NCBI GenBank assembly: GCA_964449775.1
Contig: CAYVBQ010000021.1
Span: forward strand, 1-64,000
Reading direction: 5' to 3'
Source of the DNA: Fen-1258 sp964449775
GTDB lineage: Bacteria > Bacteroidota > Ignavibacteria > Ignavibacteriales > Melioribacteraceae
DNA length: 64,000 bases
The notes beneath the pieces are model-generated. The model searched no databases. It saw nothing but the letters and a program-made list of their open reading frames with translations, and had not been told where the DNA came from. Positions within the stretch are counted from its first letter, which is position 1; each line of letters opens with the position of its first letter. The position numbers were made by a program, and so were the translations under genes. Below, piece by piece: positions 46,163-53,968 of this stretch.

Positions 46163-46774
46163 ATGGTTAAAAAGAAAATAAACGGGCTATTGATTGCTGC
46201 TGGCTTTTCTAAAAGGATGGGTGATTTTAAGCCCTTGATGGATTACAATAACAATCCATTCATTGTCCTTATCACTAAAAAGCTTCTTGATGTTTGCGAA
46301 AACGTAATCATTGTTACAGGCCACAAAAGTATTGAAGTCGAGAATACAATCAAGTTTGCCTTCATTGAAAATAATTTATTTCCGCGTGTTAGAATTGTAG
46401 TTAATCCTGATTATGAAAAAGGGATGTTCACTTCACTTCAAACCGGTTTGAAAGAACTTACTGATTCTAATTGGGTGTTATTCCACTTTGTAGATCAGCC
46501 CTTTCATAAAGAAAAATTTTATAAAGAATTTATTTCTCAAATAGATGAGAATTACGACTGGATTCAACCGATGTACGATGGCAAGGAAGGTCATCCCGTA
46601 ATGTTTAAGAAAACTGTCTTCGAAAAAATTATCACAAGTCCGGAGAATCACATACTGAGATTAATAAGAGATGACGGTTTGACAAAGAAAAAAAAATGGG
46701 AGTGTAGTTATTCACAAATATTAAAAGATTTTGATACAAAAGAAGATTTTGAGAAATTCAGTGAAAATCAATAA
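46163..46774 (+). CDS. mocA: MocA-like molybdenum-cofactor cytidylyltransferase
   Basis: The protein has 203 residues from ATG 46163; a TTG 18 bp upstream is possible. The nucleotidyltransferase signature LLIAAGFSKRMGDFKPLM is at residues 7-24, followed by NPDYEKGMFTSLQTGL and FVDQPF (the LxxxDQP metal site). MocA adds CMP to molybdopterin, making the cytosine dinucleotide cofactor of bacterial molybdenum hydroxylases. Its position at the end of the locus, as in E. coli next to ygfK and ssnA, fits maturation of the two hydroxylases upstream. It converges with the next gene, overlapping by 7 bp. Confidence 0.82.
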   Translation: MVKKKINGLLIAAGFSKRMGDFKPLMDYNNNPFIVLITKKLLDVCENVIIVTGHKSIEVENTIKFAFIENNLFPRVRIVVNPDYEKGMFTSLQTGLKELTDSNWVLFHFVDQPFHKEKFYKEFISQIDENYDWIQPMYDGKEGHPVMFKKTVFEKIITSPENHILRLIRDDGLTKKKKWECSYSQILKDFDTKEDFEKFSENQ

Positions 46775-47208
46775 CCGAGCTGTTTAAGTTTCTGAGCAAC
46801 ATATTGAGATAGAGTATATGGTTGCCTCATTTCAAAATTAACAAACGATTTTTTTTTGTAGTCAAAAACTCTTATGTGTTTTAGATTTTTATAAACAATC
46901 AGATCAACATCAACAGCATCGGAAAGTTTATTTAACATCTTCGTAGATAAGTTTGCAAGATCATAATCGAATTTAGTTATTTTATCCCAAGTCGTTTCAT
47001 CCTGCACAACGTTAAATCCCAAAGACTCAAACATAGATACTAATCGTAGTCTCTCTTTATCAAGTATGAAGTTATAGTTCTCGGCCGGTCTTAACGGCAT
47101 AATAAAAACAGAAGTTGGCTTTGTATCTGTAGTAGTTTCTTGTGCAAAAGAGATTGACACAAAAAGAATGAGAAACATTGTTGAGAAGAAAACAGATTTT
47201 GTTTTCAT
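46768..47208 (-). CDS. Secreted protein, paralog of the next gene
   Basis: The 146-residue protein has a signal peptide (FFSTMFLILFVSISFAQ). It shares a pattern with the upstream gene product at 47369-47917: IMPL/IVMPF, a helix around R-L-x-x-x-F, GFNVVQDETTWDKI, YDLANLSTKM, and VDLIVYK. The pattern resembles the N-terminal alpha/beta domain of periplasmic TolB/CsgG-like proteins that assemble at the outer membrane, but this is not certain. The two genes lie 160 bp apart in the same direction and arose by duplication. Confidence 0.6.
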   Translation of the reverse strand: MKTKSVFFSTMFLILFVSISFAQETTTDTKPTSVFIMPLRPAENYNFILDKERLRLVSMFESLGFNVVQDETTWDKITKFDYDLANLSTKMLNKLSDAVDVDLIVYKNLKHIRVFDYKKKSFVNFEMRQPYTLSQYVAQKLKQLGY

Positions 47209-47368
47209 GATTCCTCCTTAATATTAATAAAATTCTTCTTGATTCTTATTGGTTATAATGTTAGCAGTTTCAAAAAACAAGGCAAAATTTCAGTTGATGA
47301 AAGCTCTATGACAAGAAAAAGTGCGTATCCTAATAGGAGAACCCTAAATAAAAGTTTTCTCTTTATAT

Positions 47369-47917
47369 TTAATGAGTAATCTGCCTTAACTTACGCGCCA
47401 TAATTACACCAATTTCATTCAAAGAATTTGTTTTACCGAATAAGCCCCAGTTCTCGTTAAAATTAATTCTTTCATGCAAAGTAATCGTTTTATTCTTTGT
47501 GTCATATACTTTGAAGAGAATGGGTTTATAAACATTCTGATAAGTGTATAAACCGTTTGATCTTACATTAGAAAAATTTGTTACTCTACCATAAACTATA
47601 AAATCAACATCAATTAAGGTAGATAGAGTGTCAACCATATCGTTTGATAAATTTGCCAAATTATATTCTTTCTCAAGAATCTTTGACCATATTAGATCAT
47701 CTTCTATCAAATTGTAACCTTCTTGTAGAAATCCTAATTGAAACGCTTCTCTAATTAAATCCATTCTATACGGATAATATTCCATTTCAACGAATGGCAT
47801 TACGATAATTTTTAATTGTTTTTGGGAAGAGGTAGAATTTTCTTGCGAAAAGGTTAGTGAGGAGAGTGTGAGGAAAAGAATCAGCATAAACAATTTATGT
47901 TCAGCAAGGTTCTTCAT
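47369..47917 (-). CDS. Secreted protein, paralog of the downstream gene
   Basis: The 182-residue protein has a signal peptide (LFMLILFLTLSSLTFSQ). It shares the core IVMPFVEMEYYPYRMDLI, GYNLIEDDLIWSKI, YNLANLSNDMVDTLS and VDFIVYGRV with the 46768-47208 product, then has an extra 35 residues (YTYQNVYKPILFKVYD). This suggests a full alpha/beta domain here and a shortened one downstream. The family is unassigned; a CsgG/TolB-N-like fold is a tentative idea. Confidence 0.6.
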   Translation of the reverse strand: MKNLAEHKLFMLILFLTLSSLTFSQENSTSSQKQLKIIVMPFVEMEYYPYRMDLIREAFQLGFLQEGYNLIEDDLIWSKILEKEYNLANLSNDMVDTLSTLIDVDFIVYGRVTNFSNVRSNGLYTYQNVYKPILFKVYDTKNKTITLHERINFNENWGLFGKTNSLNEIGVIMARKLRQITH

Positions 47918-47980
47918 ACATACCTCATATTATGGTATTTAACTTAGAATAAATTTCAGTAAAAACAAGTACAAAAAAAT

Positions 47981-49045
47981 CTACAAAGTTTTAATTGCCA
48001 ATTGTCCGCACGCGGCAGCAATATCATCGCCCTGTGTTTCTCGAATCATAACTGTGATATTATTATTACGGAGTTTATCTGCAAAGAGATGAATCTCATC
48101 AAGAGGTGTCGGTTCAAGCTCGGCAGAAATTCCGCCGGGATTCATATGGTTAATGCTGTTAAATGGAATAATATTAATCTTAGACGGGAGAGAACTGCAA
48201 AGAGCGGTTAGTGCTTTCACGTCTTTAACGCGGTCGTTTAGATCTTTCAACATTGTGTACTCAAAAGTGATACGTGTTTTGGTCTTCTTCGCATAATATT
48301 TCAACGCTTCCACATTTTCTTTAAGTGGATATTTTTTGTTGATCGGCATTATTTGAGTACGGATCTCTTCGAAAGCAGAGTGAAGCGAGAATGCAAGTTT
48401 AACCCGCAAGTTTTTATCAGCAAGATCCAATATTTTTGGTGCAATTCCCGCAGTTGAAACTGTAATGCGTTTTCGGCTTAATCCTTTTGTCAATTCATGC
48501 GTAAAAATTTCAATGCTCTTTAAGGTTGTTTCATAATTCAATAGCGGTTCGCCCATTCCCATGAAAACGATGTTAGTAATATTCTCTTTACCGTATTCTT
48601 TTGCAGCGAGCAGATATTGGTCAACGACTTCTCCTGCAGAAAGATTTCTCTTGTAGCCCATTAATCCAGTCGCACAGAATTTACAATCAAGTGGGCAGCC
48701 AACCTGGGTTGAGATACAGAGTGTATTTCTATTTTTCTCGGGTATAACAACAGATTCGATTTTCCGGTTATCGTATGTAGCGAATAAATATTTTTTTGTA
48801 CCGGTTGATTGCGAATCTTGTGTAGTAACTAAGTTTAGAGTTTGCAGTTCACAGTTGGCAGTAAGTTTTTGACGAAGCTCTTTAGAAAGATTCCCCATCT
48901 CTGAAAAATCTGTAGAGAGATGGTTATACATCCAATTGAAAACTTGTTGCGCACGGAATTTAGGCTCCTCAATCGAAACAAAATAATCTTGAAGTTCGGG
49001 TAGAGTTAAGCCCTTTAACTGTATCTTTTTTTCTTTTGTGTTCAT
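47981..49045 (-). CDS. rlmN: 23S rRNA (adenine-2503-C2)/tRNA methyltransferase RlmN
   Basis: The 354-residue radical SAM enzyme has an N-terminal HhH-like accessory domain. The cluster motif CKFCATG follows ISTQVGCPLD near residue 120. VFMGMGEPLLNY and SLHSAFEEIRTQIMPIN are diagnostic of RlmN, and the catalytic cysteine lies in the C-terminal GDDIAAACGQL. It methylates C2 of A2503 in 23S rRNA and A37 of some tRNAs. The length is normal. The gene is alone on the minus strand. Confidence 0.95.
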   Translation of the reverse strand: MNTKEKKIQLKGLTLPELQDYFVSIEEPKFRAQQVFNWMYNHLSTDFSEMGNLSKELRQKLTANCELQTLNLVTTQDSQSTGTKKYLFATYDNRKIESVVIPEKNRNTLCISTQVGCPLDCKFCATGLMGYKRNLSAGEVVDQYLLAAKEYGKENITNIVFMGMGEPLLNYETTLKSIEIFTHELTKGLSRKRITVSTAGIAPKILDLADKNLRVKLAFSLHSAFEEIRTQIMPINKKYPLKENVEALKYYAKKTKTRITFEYTMLKDLNDRVKDVKALTALCSSLPSKINIIPFNSINHMNPGGISAELEPTPLDEIHLFADKLRNNNITVMIRETQGDDIAAACGQLAIKTL

Positions 49046-49248
49046 CCGTTACAAATATAGGCATGAAGTTACAAAGAGACAAAGTGACTGATTGAATGGG
49101 CAAAGAATATCTCAAATATTATGAACCTTTTCGCCTAGCTACAAAAGCAGTGTGTGTCTCGTTGATTAAAGAGAAAGTTTGAAATTTGGAAAGGCATTCT
49201 TTAGTTTGCACACAAGTTGATAAAAATAAATCAGATTTTGGAGATCAT

Positions 49249-50391
49249 ATGAATTTTGAATTAACCGAAGAGCAATTGATGATTCAACAGACAGCACGTG
49301 AGTTTGCGGAATCTGAAATTGCACCCTCTGCTGTAAAGCGCGATATAGAAGCAAAGTATCCTACCGAAATTGTTAAAAAACTCGGTGAACTCGGATTTAT
49401 GGGAATGATGGTTTCACCGCAGTATGATGGCGCCGGACTCGACACTGTGAGTTATGTTTTAGCAATGATTGAAATTTCCAAAGTGGATGCGAGTCTCGGT
49501 GTAATTATGTCTGTGAACAATTCTCTTGTCTGTTACGGATTGGAAAAGTGGGGAAGTGATTTCATTAAAGAAAAATATTTGAAACCACTTGCGCGCGGTG
49601 AAAAACTTGGAGCGTTTGCTCTTTCAGAACCCGAAGCCGGAAGCGATGCTACACATCAACAAACTTCTGCGGTTAAAGATGGAGATCATTGGGTTATTAA
49701 CGGAATGAAAAACTGGATCACCAACGGGACATCTGCTGATTATTATTTGGTTGTAACTCAGACCGATAAAGAGAAAGCCCATCACGGTATAACAACCTTT
49801 TTAGTTGAAAAAGGAACACCCGGTTTTGGACATGGTGTTAAAGAAGATAAACTTGGAATCCGCAGCAGTGATACTTGCTCGTTGACTTTTGAAAATTGCA
49901 GAGTGCCTGAAGAAAATGTTATTTGGGAAGTTGGTAAAGGATTTAATTTTGCAATGAATACTCTAAATGGCGGAAGAATTGGAATTGCTTCTCAAGCTGT
50001 TGGAATTGCAGAAGGCGCACTTGAGGTTTCAACGAAATATGCAAAGATCAGGAAAGCATTCGGAACTGAGATTGCTCATCATCAAGCTATTCAATTCAAA
50101 CTTGCGGATATGTCAACTAAGGTTGAAGCTGCAAAACTTTTAACTCTTCAGGCGGCGGCATTAAAAGATGCAGGCAAAAAACACATTAAAGAATCAGCAA
50201 TGGCGAAATTGTATGCATCTAAAATTTCAGTTGAATGCGCCCTCGAAGCTATACAAATTCACGGCGGATACGGTTATGTGAGAGAATACCTGGTTGAGAG
50301 ATATTTGCGCGACGCAAAAATTACAGAGATTTACGAAGGAACATCGGAGATTCAGAGAATCGTAATTGCCAGAGAATTATTGAAAGACTAA
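49249..50391 (+). CDS. Acyl-CoA dehydrogenase, short/branched-chain type
   Basis: The 380-residue flavoenzyme has the three acyl-CoA dehydrogenase domains: an N-terminal helical domain (MNFELTEEQLMIQQTAREFA), a beta domain with the FAD-binding GAFALSEPEAGSDA, and a C-terminal helical domain. The last holds the catalytic glutamate in IYEGTSEIQRIVIAREL, the position used by butyryl-CoA dehydrogenases. It probably oxidises short-chain acyl-CoA. The ATG at 49249, with GGAG 5 nt upstream, is preferred to a TTG 63 bp upstream. No electron-transfer flavoprotein genes are adjacent. It is followed within 15 bp by an MNT/HEPN pair. Confidence 0.92.
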   Translation: MNFELTEEQLMIQQTAREFAESEIAPSAVKRDIEAKYPTEIVKKLGELGFMGMMVSPQYDGAGLDTVSYVLAMIEISKVDASLGVIMSVNNSLVCYGLEKWGSDFIKEKYLKPLARGEKLGAFALSEPEAGSDATHQQTSAVKDGDHWVINGMKNWITNGTSADYYLVVTQTDKEKAHHGITTFLVEKGTPGFGHGVKEDKLGIRSSDTCSLTFENCRVPEENVIWEVGKGFNFAMNTLNGGRIGIASQAVGIAEGALEVSTKYAKIRKAFGTEIAHHQAIQFKLADMSTKVEAAKLLTLQAAALKDAGKKHIKESAMAKLYASKISVECALEAIQIHGGYGYVREYLVERYLRDAKITEIYEGTSEIQRIVIARELLKD

Positions 50392-50405
50392 GGAGGATGA
50401 GATTT

Positions 50406-50717
50406 ATGAATAAGGAATTGAATAAGGCGATCGAGGCTATTAAAGAGATTGCCGATCCCGACAAAATAATTTTGTTTGGTTCGCATGCTAAAGGGAAATC
50501 AAATTTTGATAGTGATATAGACTTGCTTGTTTTGAAAAGAGGAGTTAAAAACCGAAGAGAATTAGCTCAAAAAATTTATATGAATTTCACTGATATTGGT
50601 GCCCCTGTTGATGTTATTGTTGAAGACCCTGTAGAGTTTGAAATAAAAAAGAAAGATCCTTTTCTTATCTATAAAGAAATAGCTGAAAGCGGTAAGGTTG
50701 TGTATGAAAGAAATTAA
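50406..50717 (+). CDS. MNT-type minimal nucleotidyltransferase (antitoxin)
   Basis: The 103-residue protein has the polymerase-beta-like motif GSHAKGKSNFDSDIDLLV near residues 25-42 and a later third acid (PVDVIVED). MNT proteins pair with HEPN toxins and can silence them by AMPylation. Its end overlaps the HEPN gene by 14 bp. The start at 50406 is chosen because AGGAGG (50391) is 9 nt upstream; the earlier ATG at 50397 abuts it. The pair sits behind the acyl-CoA dehydrogenase gene without functional relation. Confidence 0.85.
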   Translation: MNKELNKAIEAIKEIADPDKIILFGSHAKGKSNFDSDIDLLVLKRGVKNRRELAQKIYMNFTDIGAPVDVIVEDPVEFEIKKKDPFLIYKEIAESGKVVYERN

Positions 50718-51090
50718 GAAAGCTAAGGAATGGTTAGACAGAGCCAAGAGCAATCTTTCGGTTGCAAAATTGGGCAAAGCTGATGAGTGTATTTTCTATG
50801 AAGACTTATGCTTCGAAGCTCAGCAGTCTGTTGAAAAAGCTTTGAAAGCACTTTGCATATACAATCAAATTTCATTTCCCAAAACACACGATATTTCTTT
50901 TTTAATCTCCCTTCTTGAGAAAAATGAGATAGAAGTTTCTGACAGAATTAAAAACGCCAAGAGGTTAACTGATTACGCTGTTGAAACTAGGTATCCTGCG
51001 GATCTTGAACCAGTAACTGAGAATGAATATAAAACTGTGATTAAAATTGCAGAAGAAGTTTTTGAATTGATTGATCAAATAATAAAATGA
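50704..51090 (+). CDS. HEPN-domain protein (toxin of MNT/HEPN pair)
   Basis: The 128-residue helical protein has the HEPN core: an N-terminal helix WLDRAKSNLSVAK, LCFEAQQSVEKALKAL, and KTHDISFLISLL, and it ends with a long helix. The R-x4-6-H catalytic motif of active HEPN RNases is not clearly present (the H of KTHDI lacks a close preceding Arg), so activity is uncertain. It overlaps the MNT gene upstream and its stop overlaps the ATG of the YidD-like gene (ATGA). Confidence 0.82.
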   Translation: MKEIKKAKEWLDRAKSNLSVAKLGKADECIFYEDLCFEAQQSVEKALKALCIYNQISFPKTHDISFLISLLEKNEIEVSDRIKNAKRLTDYAVETRYPADLEPVTENEYKTVIKIAEEVFELIDQIIK

Positions 51091-51509
51091 TTGCTCGACT
51101 GTTAATTTCTTTTTTGTTCATAACTGAAATCTCATATGCCCAAACTGACTGGGTGAAGTGGGAGTCTAAGCAAATCTCTTATGAGATCCCCACTCATCAA
51201 CAGAACAATTACACAGTTGATAAATCGGGTTTTGGTTTGACAATACTTTCAGTTGTACGAAATGCGTATTACTTTTTTATTTCTGATCTGGATGGCAACA
51301 ACTGTGCGTTTTCGCCGTCATGTTCATCATTCTATCTTCAAGCAATTAAGGAAACAAGCATAATTAAAGGTACATTGATGTTTGCCGACAGATTCACCCG
51401 CGATATAAATTTTTTCAAAGGATCAAATCATTATCCTTTATTGTCTTCAAACAAATTTTTTGATCCGGCATCTAACTACACTCTTCATTTCGAAAAAATA
51501 AAATTCTAA
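51087..51509 (+). CDS. YidD-like protein with a signal peptide
   Basis: The 140-residue protein has an N-terminal signal (LLISFLFITEISYAQ) and, near residues 62-112, the YidD core C-x-F-S-P-S-C-S-x-(F/Y) followed by a helix: CAFSPSCSSFYLQAIKETS, then IKGTLMFADRFTRD. True YidD (about 80 residues) helps membrane protein insertion and is encoded near yidC. This version is longer, exported and placed upstream of two TPR membrane proteins. A role in membrane assembly or secretion is possible but unproven. Confidence 0.7.
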   Translation: MIARLLISFLFITEISYAQTDWVKWESKQISYEIPTHQQNNYTVDKSGFGLTILSVVRNAYYFFISDLDGNNCAFSPSCSSFYLQAIKETSIIKGTLMFADRFTRDINFFKGSNHYPLLSSNKFFDPASNYTLHFEKIKF

Positions 51510-51516
51510 CCCGACC

Positions 51517-52416
51517 GTGATACTATCAAACGCTCAAAAATCATTTTCTGTGAAAAGTAACTCATACTTTATCTTACTAATTTTTTTGATAATTCCACTG
51601 ACAACTAACAACTGTCAACTAACAACTGACAATAACTATTTCTCTCCTTATCACCGATTGAAATTTGGTGACTATCTATTTAAGGAAAAAGACTACTTGC
51701 GTGCCGCTAACGAGTTCAAAGAATATCTAAAAGTCAGCAGTAACGATACCGTTCAATTCAAGTTTGCCAACAGTCTTTATAAGATTGGCCGATTCACTGA
51801 AGCCGCCGATAATTTTAAGGGATTGTTTTTTAGTTCATCGCTCTCGGAAGAAGCTCGATTGATGTTTTATGAATCGAATTTTTTCAAAAACGATTTCAAG
51901 ACTTTTCGCCAGCTTACTGAACAAACTAATTATCAGACACTCAAGTACCAGGATGAAATCGAACGGTTAAAATCCACAACATACTTTTTTGACGATGCCG
52001 TTCTTCCCAATGAAAATGTCTTGCTTAAACATTTCCCGGATTCGGTTCAATCACAATTGTTTCAGTTTTATTATCAGAAAAAATTTCCGCAGAAAAAAAG
52101 TCTAACTACGGCAGCTTTGTTATCAACTCTTATACCCGGTGCGGGAAAAATTTACACCGGAGAAATTGGTGATGGGATAACGGCATTAATTACAACAGCA
52201 TTATCTGCATACTTAGCATATACAAACTTTAAAGCCGATCATCAATTTAGAGCCTGGTTGTTCACAGGTCTTACCGCATTTTTCTATGGTGGCAGCATTT
52301 ATGGATCTGCTACCTCAGCACAAATTTATAATACGCGTATCCGCTTCAATTTTGATAGCGAAGTAAAGCTATACTTCGAACAGAGGGACTATTTTTTACC
52401 AAAGATTGATTTCTGA
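51517..52416 (+). CDS. TPR membrane protein, partner of the YidD-like protein
   Basis: The 299-residue protein starts at a GTG. It has an N-terminal hydrophobic segment, about two TPR-like helical repeats (YHRLKFGDYLFKEKDYLRAA, LYKIGRFTEAADNF) and a C-terminal hydrophobic part starting LLSTLIPGAGKIYTGEIGDG with two membrane helices. The next gene product has the same plan (ILPGAGAIYSGKF), so the two are paralogs. Residues of about 27-38 (PLTTNNCQLTTDN) are the translation of an intergenic repeat that has inserted after the signal region. This gene lies 7 bp after the YidD-like gene. Confidence 0.7.
   Translation: MILSNAQKSFSVKSNSYFILLIFLIIPLTTNNCQLTTDNNYFSPYHRLKFGDYLFKEKDYLRAANEFKEYLKVSSNDTVQFKFANSLYKIGRFTEAADNFKGLFFSSSLSEEARLMFYESNFFKNDFKTFRQLTEQTNYQTLKYQDEIERLKSTTYFFDDAVLPNENVLLKHFPDSVQSQLFQFYYQKKFPQKKSLTTAALLSTLIPGAGKIYTGEIGDGITALITTALSAYLAYTNFKADHQFRAWLFTGLTAFFYGGSIYGSATSAQIYNTRIRFNFDSEVKLYFEQRDYFLPKIDF
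51595..51632. repeat. Dispersed AACTGACAACTAACAACTG-type repeat inside a coding sequence
   Basis: Near-tandem units (CTGACAACTAACAACTGTCA) are translated as TTNNCQLTTDN in the TPR gene at 51517-52416. Related tracts occur at 53679 and 53930. Confidence 0.6.
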
Positions 52417-52417
52417 G

Positions 52418-53254
52418 ATGAAGATTCGATTAATATACATATCGTTTCTGTTCTTTTTTGCTTTTGTTCTTAAAGGACAGGATTATTTGTCTTTACAATT
52501 TGATCACGCAAGTAATCTATTCAACCAAAAACGATACTTTGATGCCGTCACTGAATTCAAGCGCTTACTCTTTTTCGATTCAACCAAATCATATCAGTAT
52601 GAAGCCAACTTTAAAATAGGCGAAAGTTACAAAGCCGGTGCAAAATTCGATGACGCAATTAGATATTTTTCATTTGCGGAAATTAACGCTCGCAACGAAG
52701 ATGAACTCTTTGAATCAAAAACGCAGATCATCCGGACAAATATTCTTCGGCGGACTACCGGCAGGGCTCTTCAGTTATGCGATGAGTTGGAAAAGGATGA
52801 GCGTTTCAAATATAAGAGAGATACAATAAATTATTGGCGTGGCTGGGCTTTTATGTTTGCCGATGATTGGAAAAGTGCTGCTAAAATCTTTGCATTAATA
52901 AATCCCTATCATGAGCTGAAATTATTGGCTGAAAGTACCGAAAAAGCCAAAGTTTCTGTAACATTTGCAAAGGTAATTTCATATATTTTGCCCGGCGCAG
53001 GTGCAATCTATTCGGGAAAGTTTTTATCTGGATTAATGTCTTTAGGATGGAATACTCTTACCGGATATTGGACGATCAATTCATTCATCGAAAAAAGAGC
53101 TTTCGATGGAATTGTTGTTGGAGAACTTTTATGGCTCCGTTTTTACAGAGGCGCTATTCAGAACGCAGAAGATTTTGCGGTTGAAAAAAATTTAGAGATA
53201 GCAAATAAATCTTTACGATTTCTACAGAACGAATATAAGGGCATTGAACCGTGA
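52418..53254 (+). CDS. TPR membrane protein, second paralog
   Basis: The 278-residue protein has a signal peptide (YISFLFFFAFVLKGQ), TPR-like repeats (LQFDHASNLFNQKRYFDAV, KIGESYKAGAKFDDAIRYF) and a C-terminal membrane module with ISYILPGAGAIYSGKFLSGL. It shares this plan with the preceding gene, which it follows by 1 bp. With the YidD-like gene the three form a conserved-looking operon. The start at ATG 52418 fits the signal peptide better than the TTG at 52406. The function is unknown. Confidence 0.7.
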   Translation: MKIRLIYISFLFFFAFVLKGQDYLSLQFDHASNLFNQKRYFDAVTEFKRLLFFDSTKSYQYEANFKIGESYKAGAKFDDAIRYFSFAEINARNEDELFESKTQIIRTNILRRTTGRALQLCDELEKDERFKYKRDTINYWRGWAFMFADDWKSAAKIFALINPYHELKLLAESTEKAKVSVTFAKVISYILPGAGAIYSGKFLSGLMSLGWNTLTGYWTINSFIEKRAFDGIVVGELLWLRFYRGAIQNAEDFAVEKNLEIANKSLRFLQNEYKGIEP

Positions 53255-53676
53255 AGCTTTCAGAAGATGAAATTAGGAAAATTACATTCGAAGCAATTAG
53301 CGAATTGGGAGATAAAGCCACTCCCGAAGCGGTAAAAGAACTTGTCCGCAAACGTGTTGAAAATATGGGTGGCGATTATAAGTTCGAGAAAGGCGATGCC
53401 TCCTCGGGACGTGTAATATTAACTTCATTTGGATTGAATCACCCCGGAATTGTTGCAGGTGTTACAAAAGCGCTCGGTGACGCGAACTGCGATATACAAG
53501 ACTTAAGCCAAAAACTTCTTGGTGATTTCTTTACTATGATTATGGTGATTGATATTACTTCCTCGCAAAAAGATTTGAAAGTAATACAAGAGGAGATGAA
53601 CAAAATCGCCGAAGCGTTAAGAATAAAAATTTATTTGCAACACGAAGATGTATTTAGATACATGCACAGAATATGA
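53251..53676 (+). CDS. ACT-domain protein, UPF0237-type
   Basis: The 141-residue protein has an N-terminal helical extension (about 50 residues) and a C-terminal ACT domain: VILTSFGLNHPGIVAGVTKAL, DIQDLSQKLLGDFFTMIMVID. UPF0237 ACT proteins bind small metabolites and are almost always paired with UPF0210, as here (53969-55330). The GTG start overlaps the previous stop. The two partners are separated by a 280-bp repeat element, which must be a late insertion into this pair. Confidence 0.85.
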   Translation: MKLSEDEIRKITFEAISELGDKATPEAVKELVRKRVENMGGDYKFEKGDASSGRVILTSFGLNHPGIVAGVTKALGDANCDIQDLSQKLLGDFFTMIMVIDITSSQKDLKVIQEEMNKIAEALRIKIYLQHEDVFRYMHRI

Positions 53677-53678
53677 AA

Positions 53679-53961
53679 GTCGTCGGTGGTCTGTTGTTAG
53701 TTGTCAATTAATAGATAACGTAGTTCGAAGGGAAGGCAAAATTATATCAAAAGATATTGTTAATATGTTGATGGGATTGATTAAGAGTAATTCAGATCGG
53801 ACATACGAACCTGGAGAAGAATATAATCCATAATATTATCGTGATCATACTCATGATCTTAATCATGATCGCTCCAAAACCGAGCAAGAACACAATCACG
53901 AGCACGAAAATAGAAATTCAATAAGAAAAAACAACTAACTACTAACAACCAACAACTGACA
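53679..53961. mobile_element. MITE-like element with terminal inverted repeats
   Basis: GTCGGTGGTCTGTTGTTAGT at the left and the reverse complement of its relative at the right (ACTAACAACCAACAACTGAC) flank a 280-bp stretch without a good gene. The interior includes the tract 53838-53870 with GTGATCAT/CATGATC palindromes and an open frame of about 50 codons of doubtful coding value. It separates an ACT gene from its usual partner. Confidence 0.55.
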
Positions 53962-53968
53962 AAATAAT

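Noticed and set aside
53648..53833. 61-codon open frame after the ACT gene
   Set aside because: It begins inside the ACT gene in another frame and runs through repeat sequence (RRWSVVSCQL); its second half is unrecognised and probably not a gene.
53838..53935. Histidine-rich frame (DHTHDLNHD) as a metal-binding peptide
   Set aside because: It derives from GATCATGATC-type palindromic DNA inside the MITE-like element and has no start codon.
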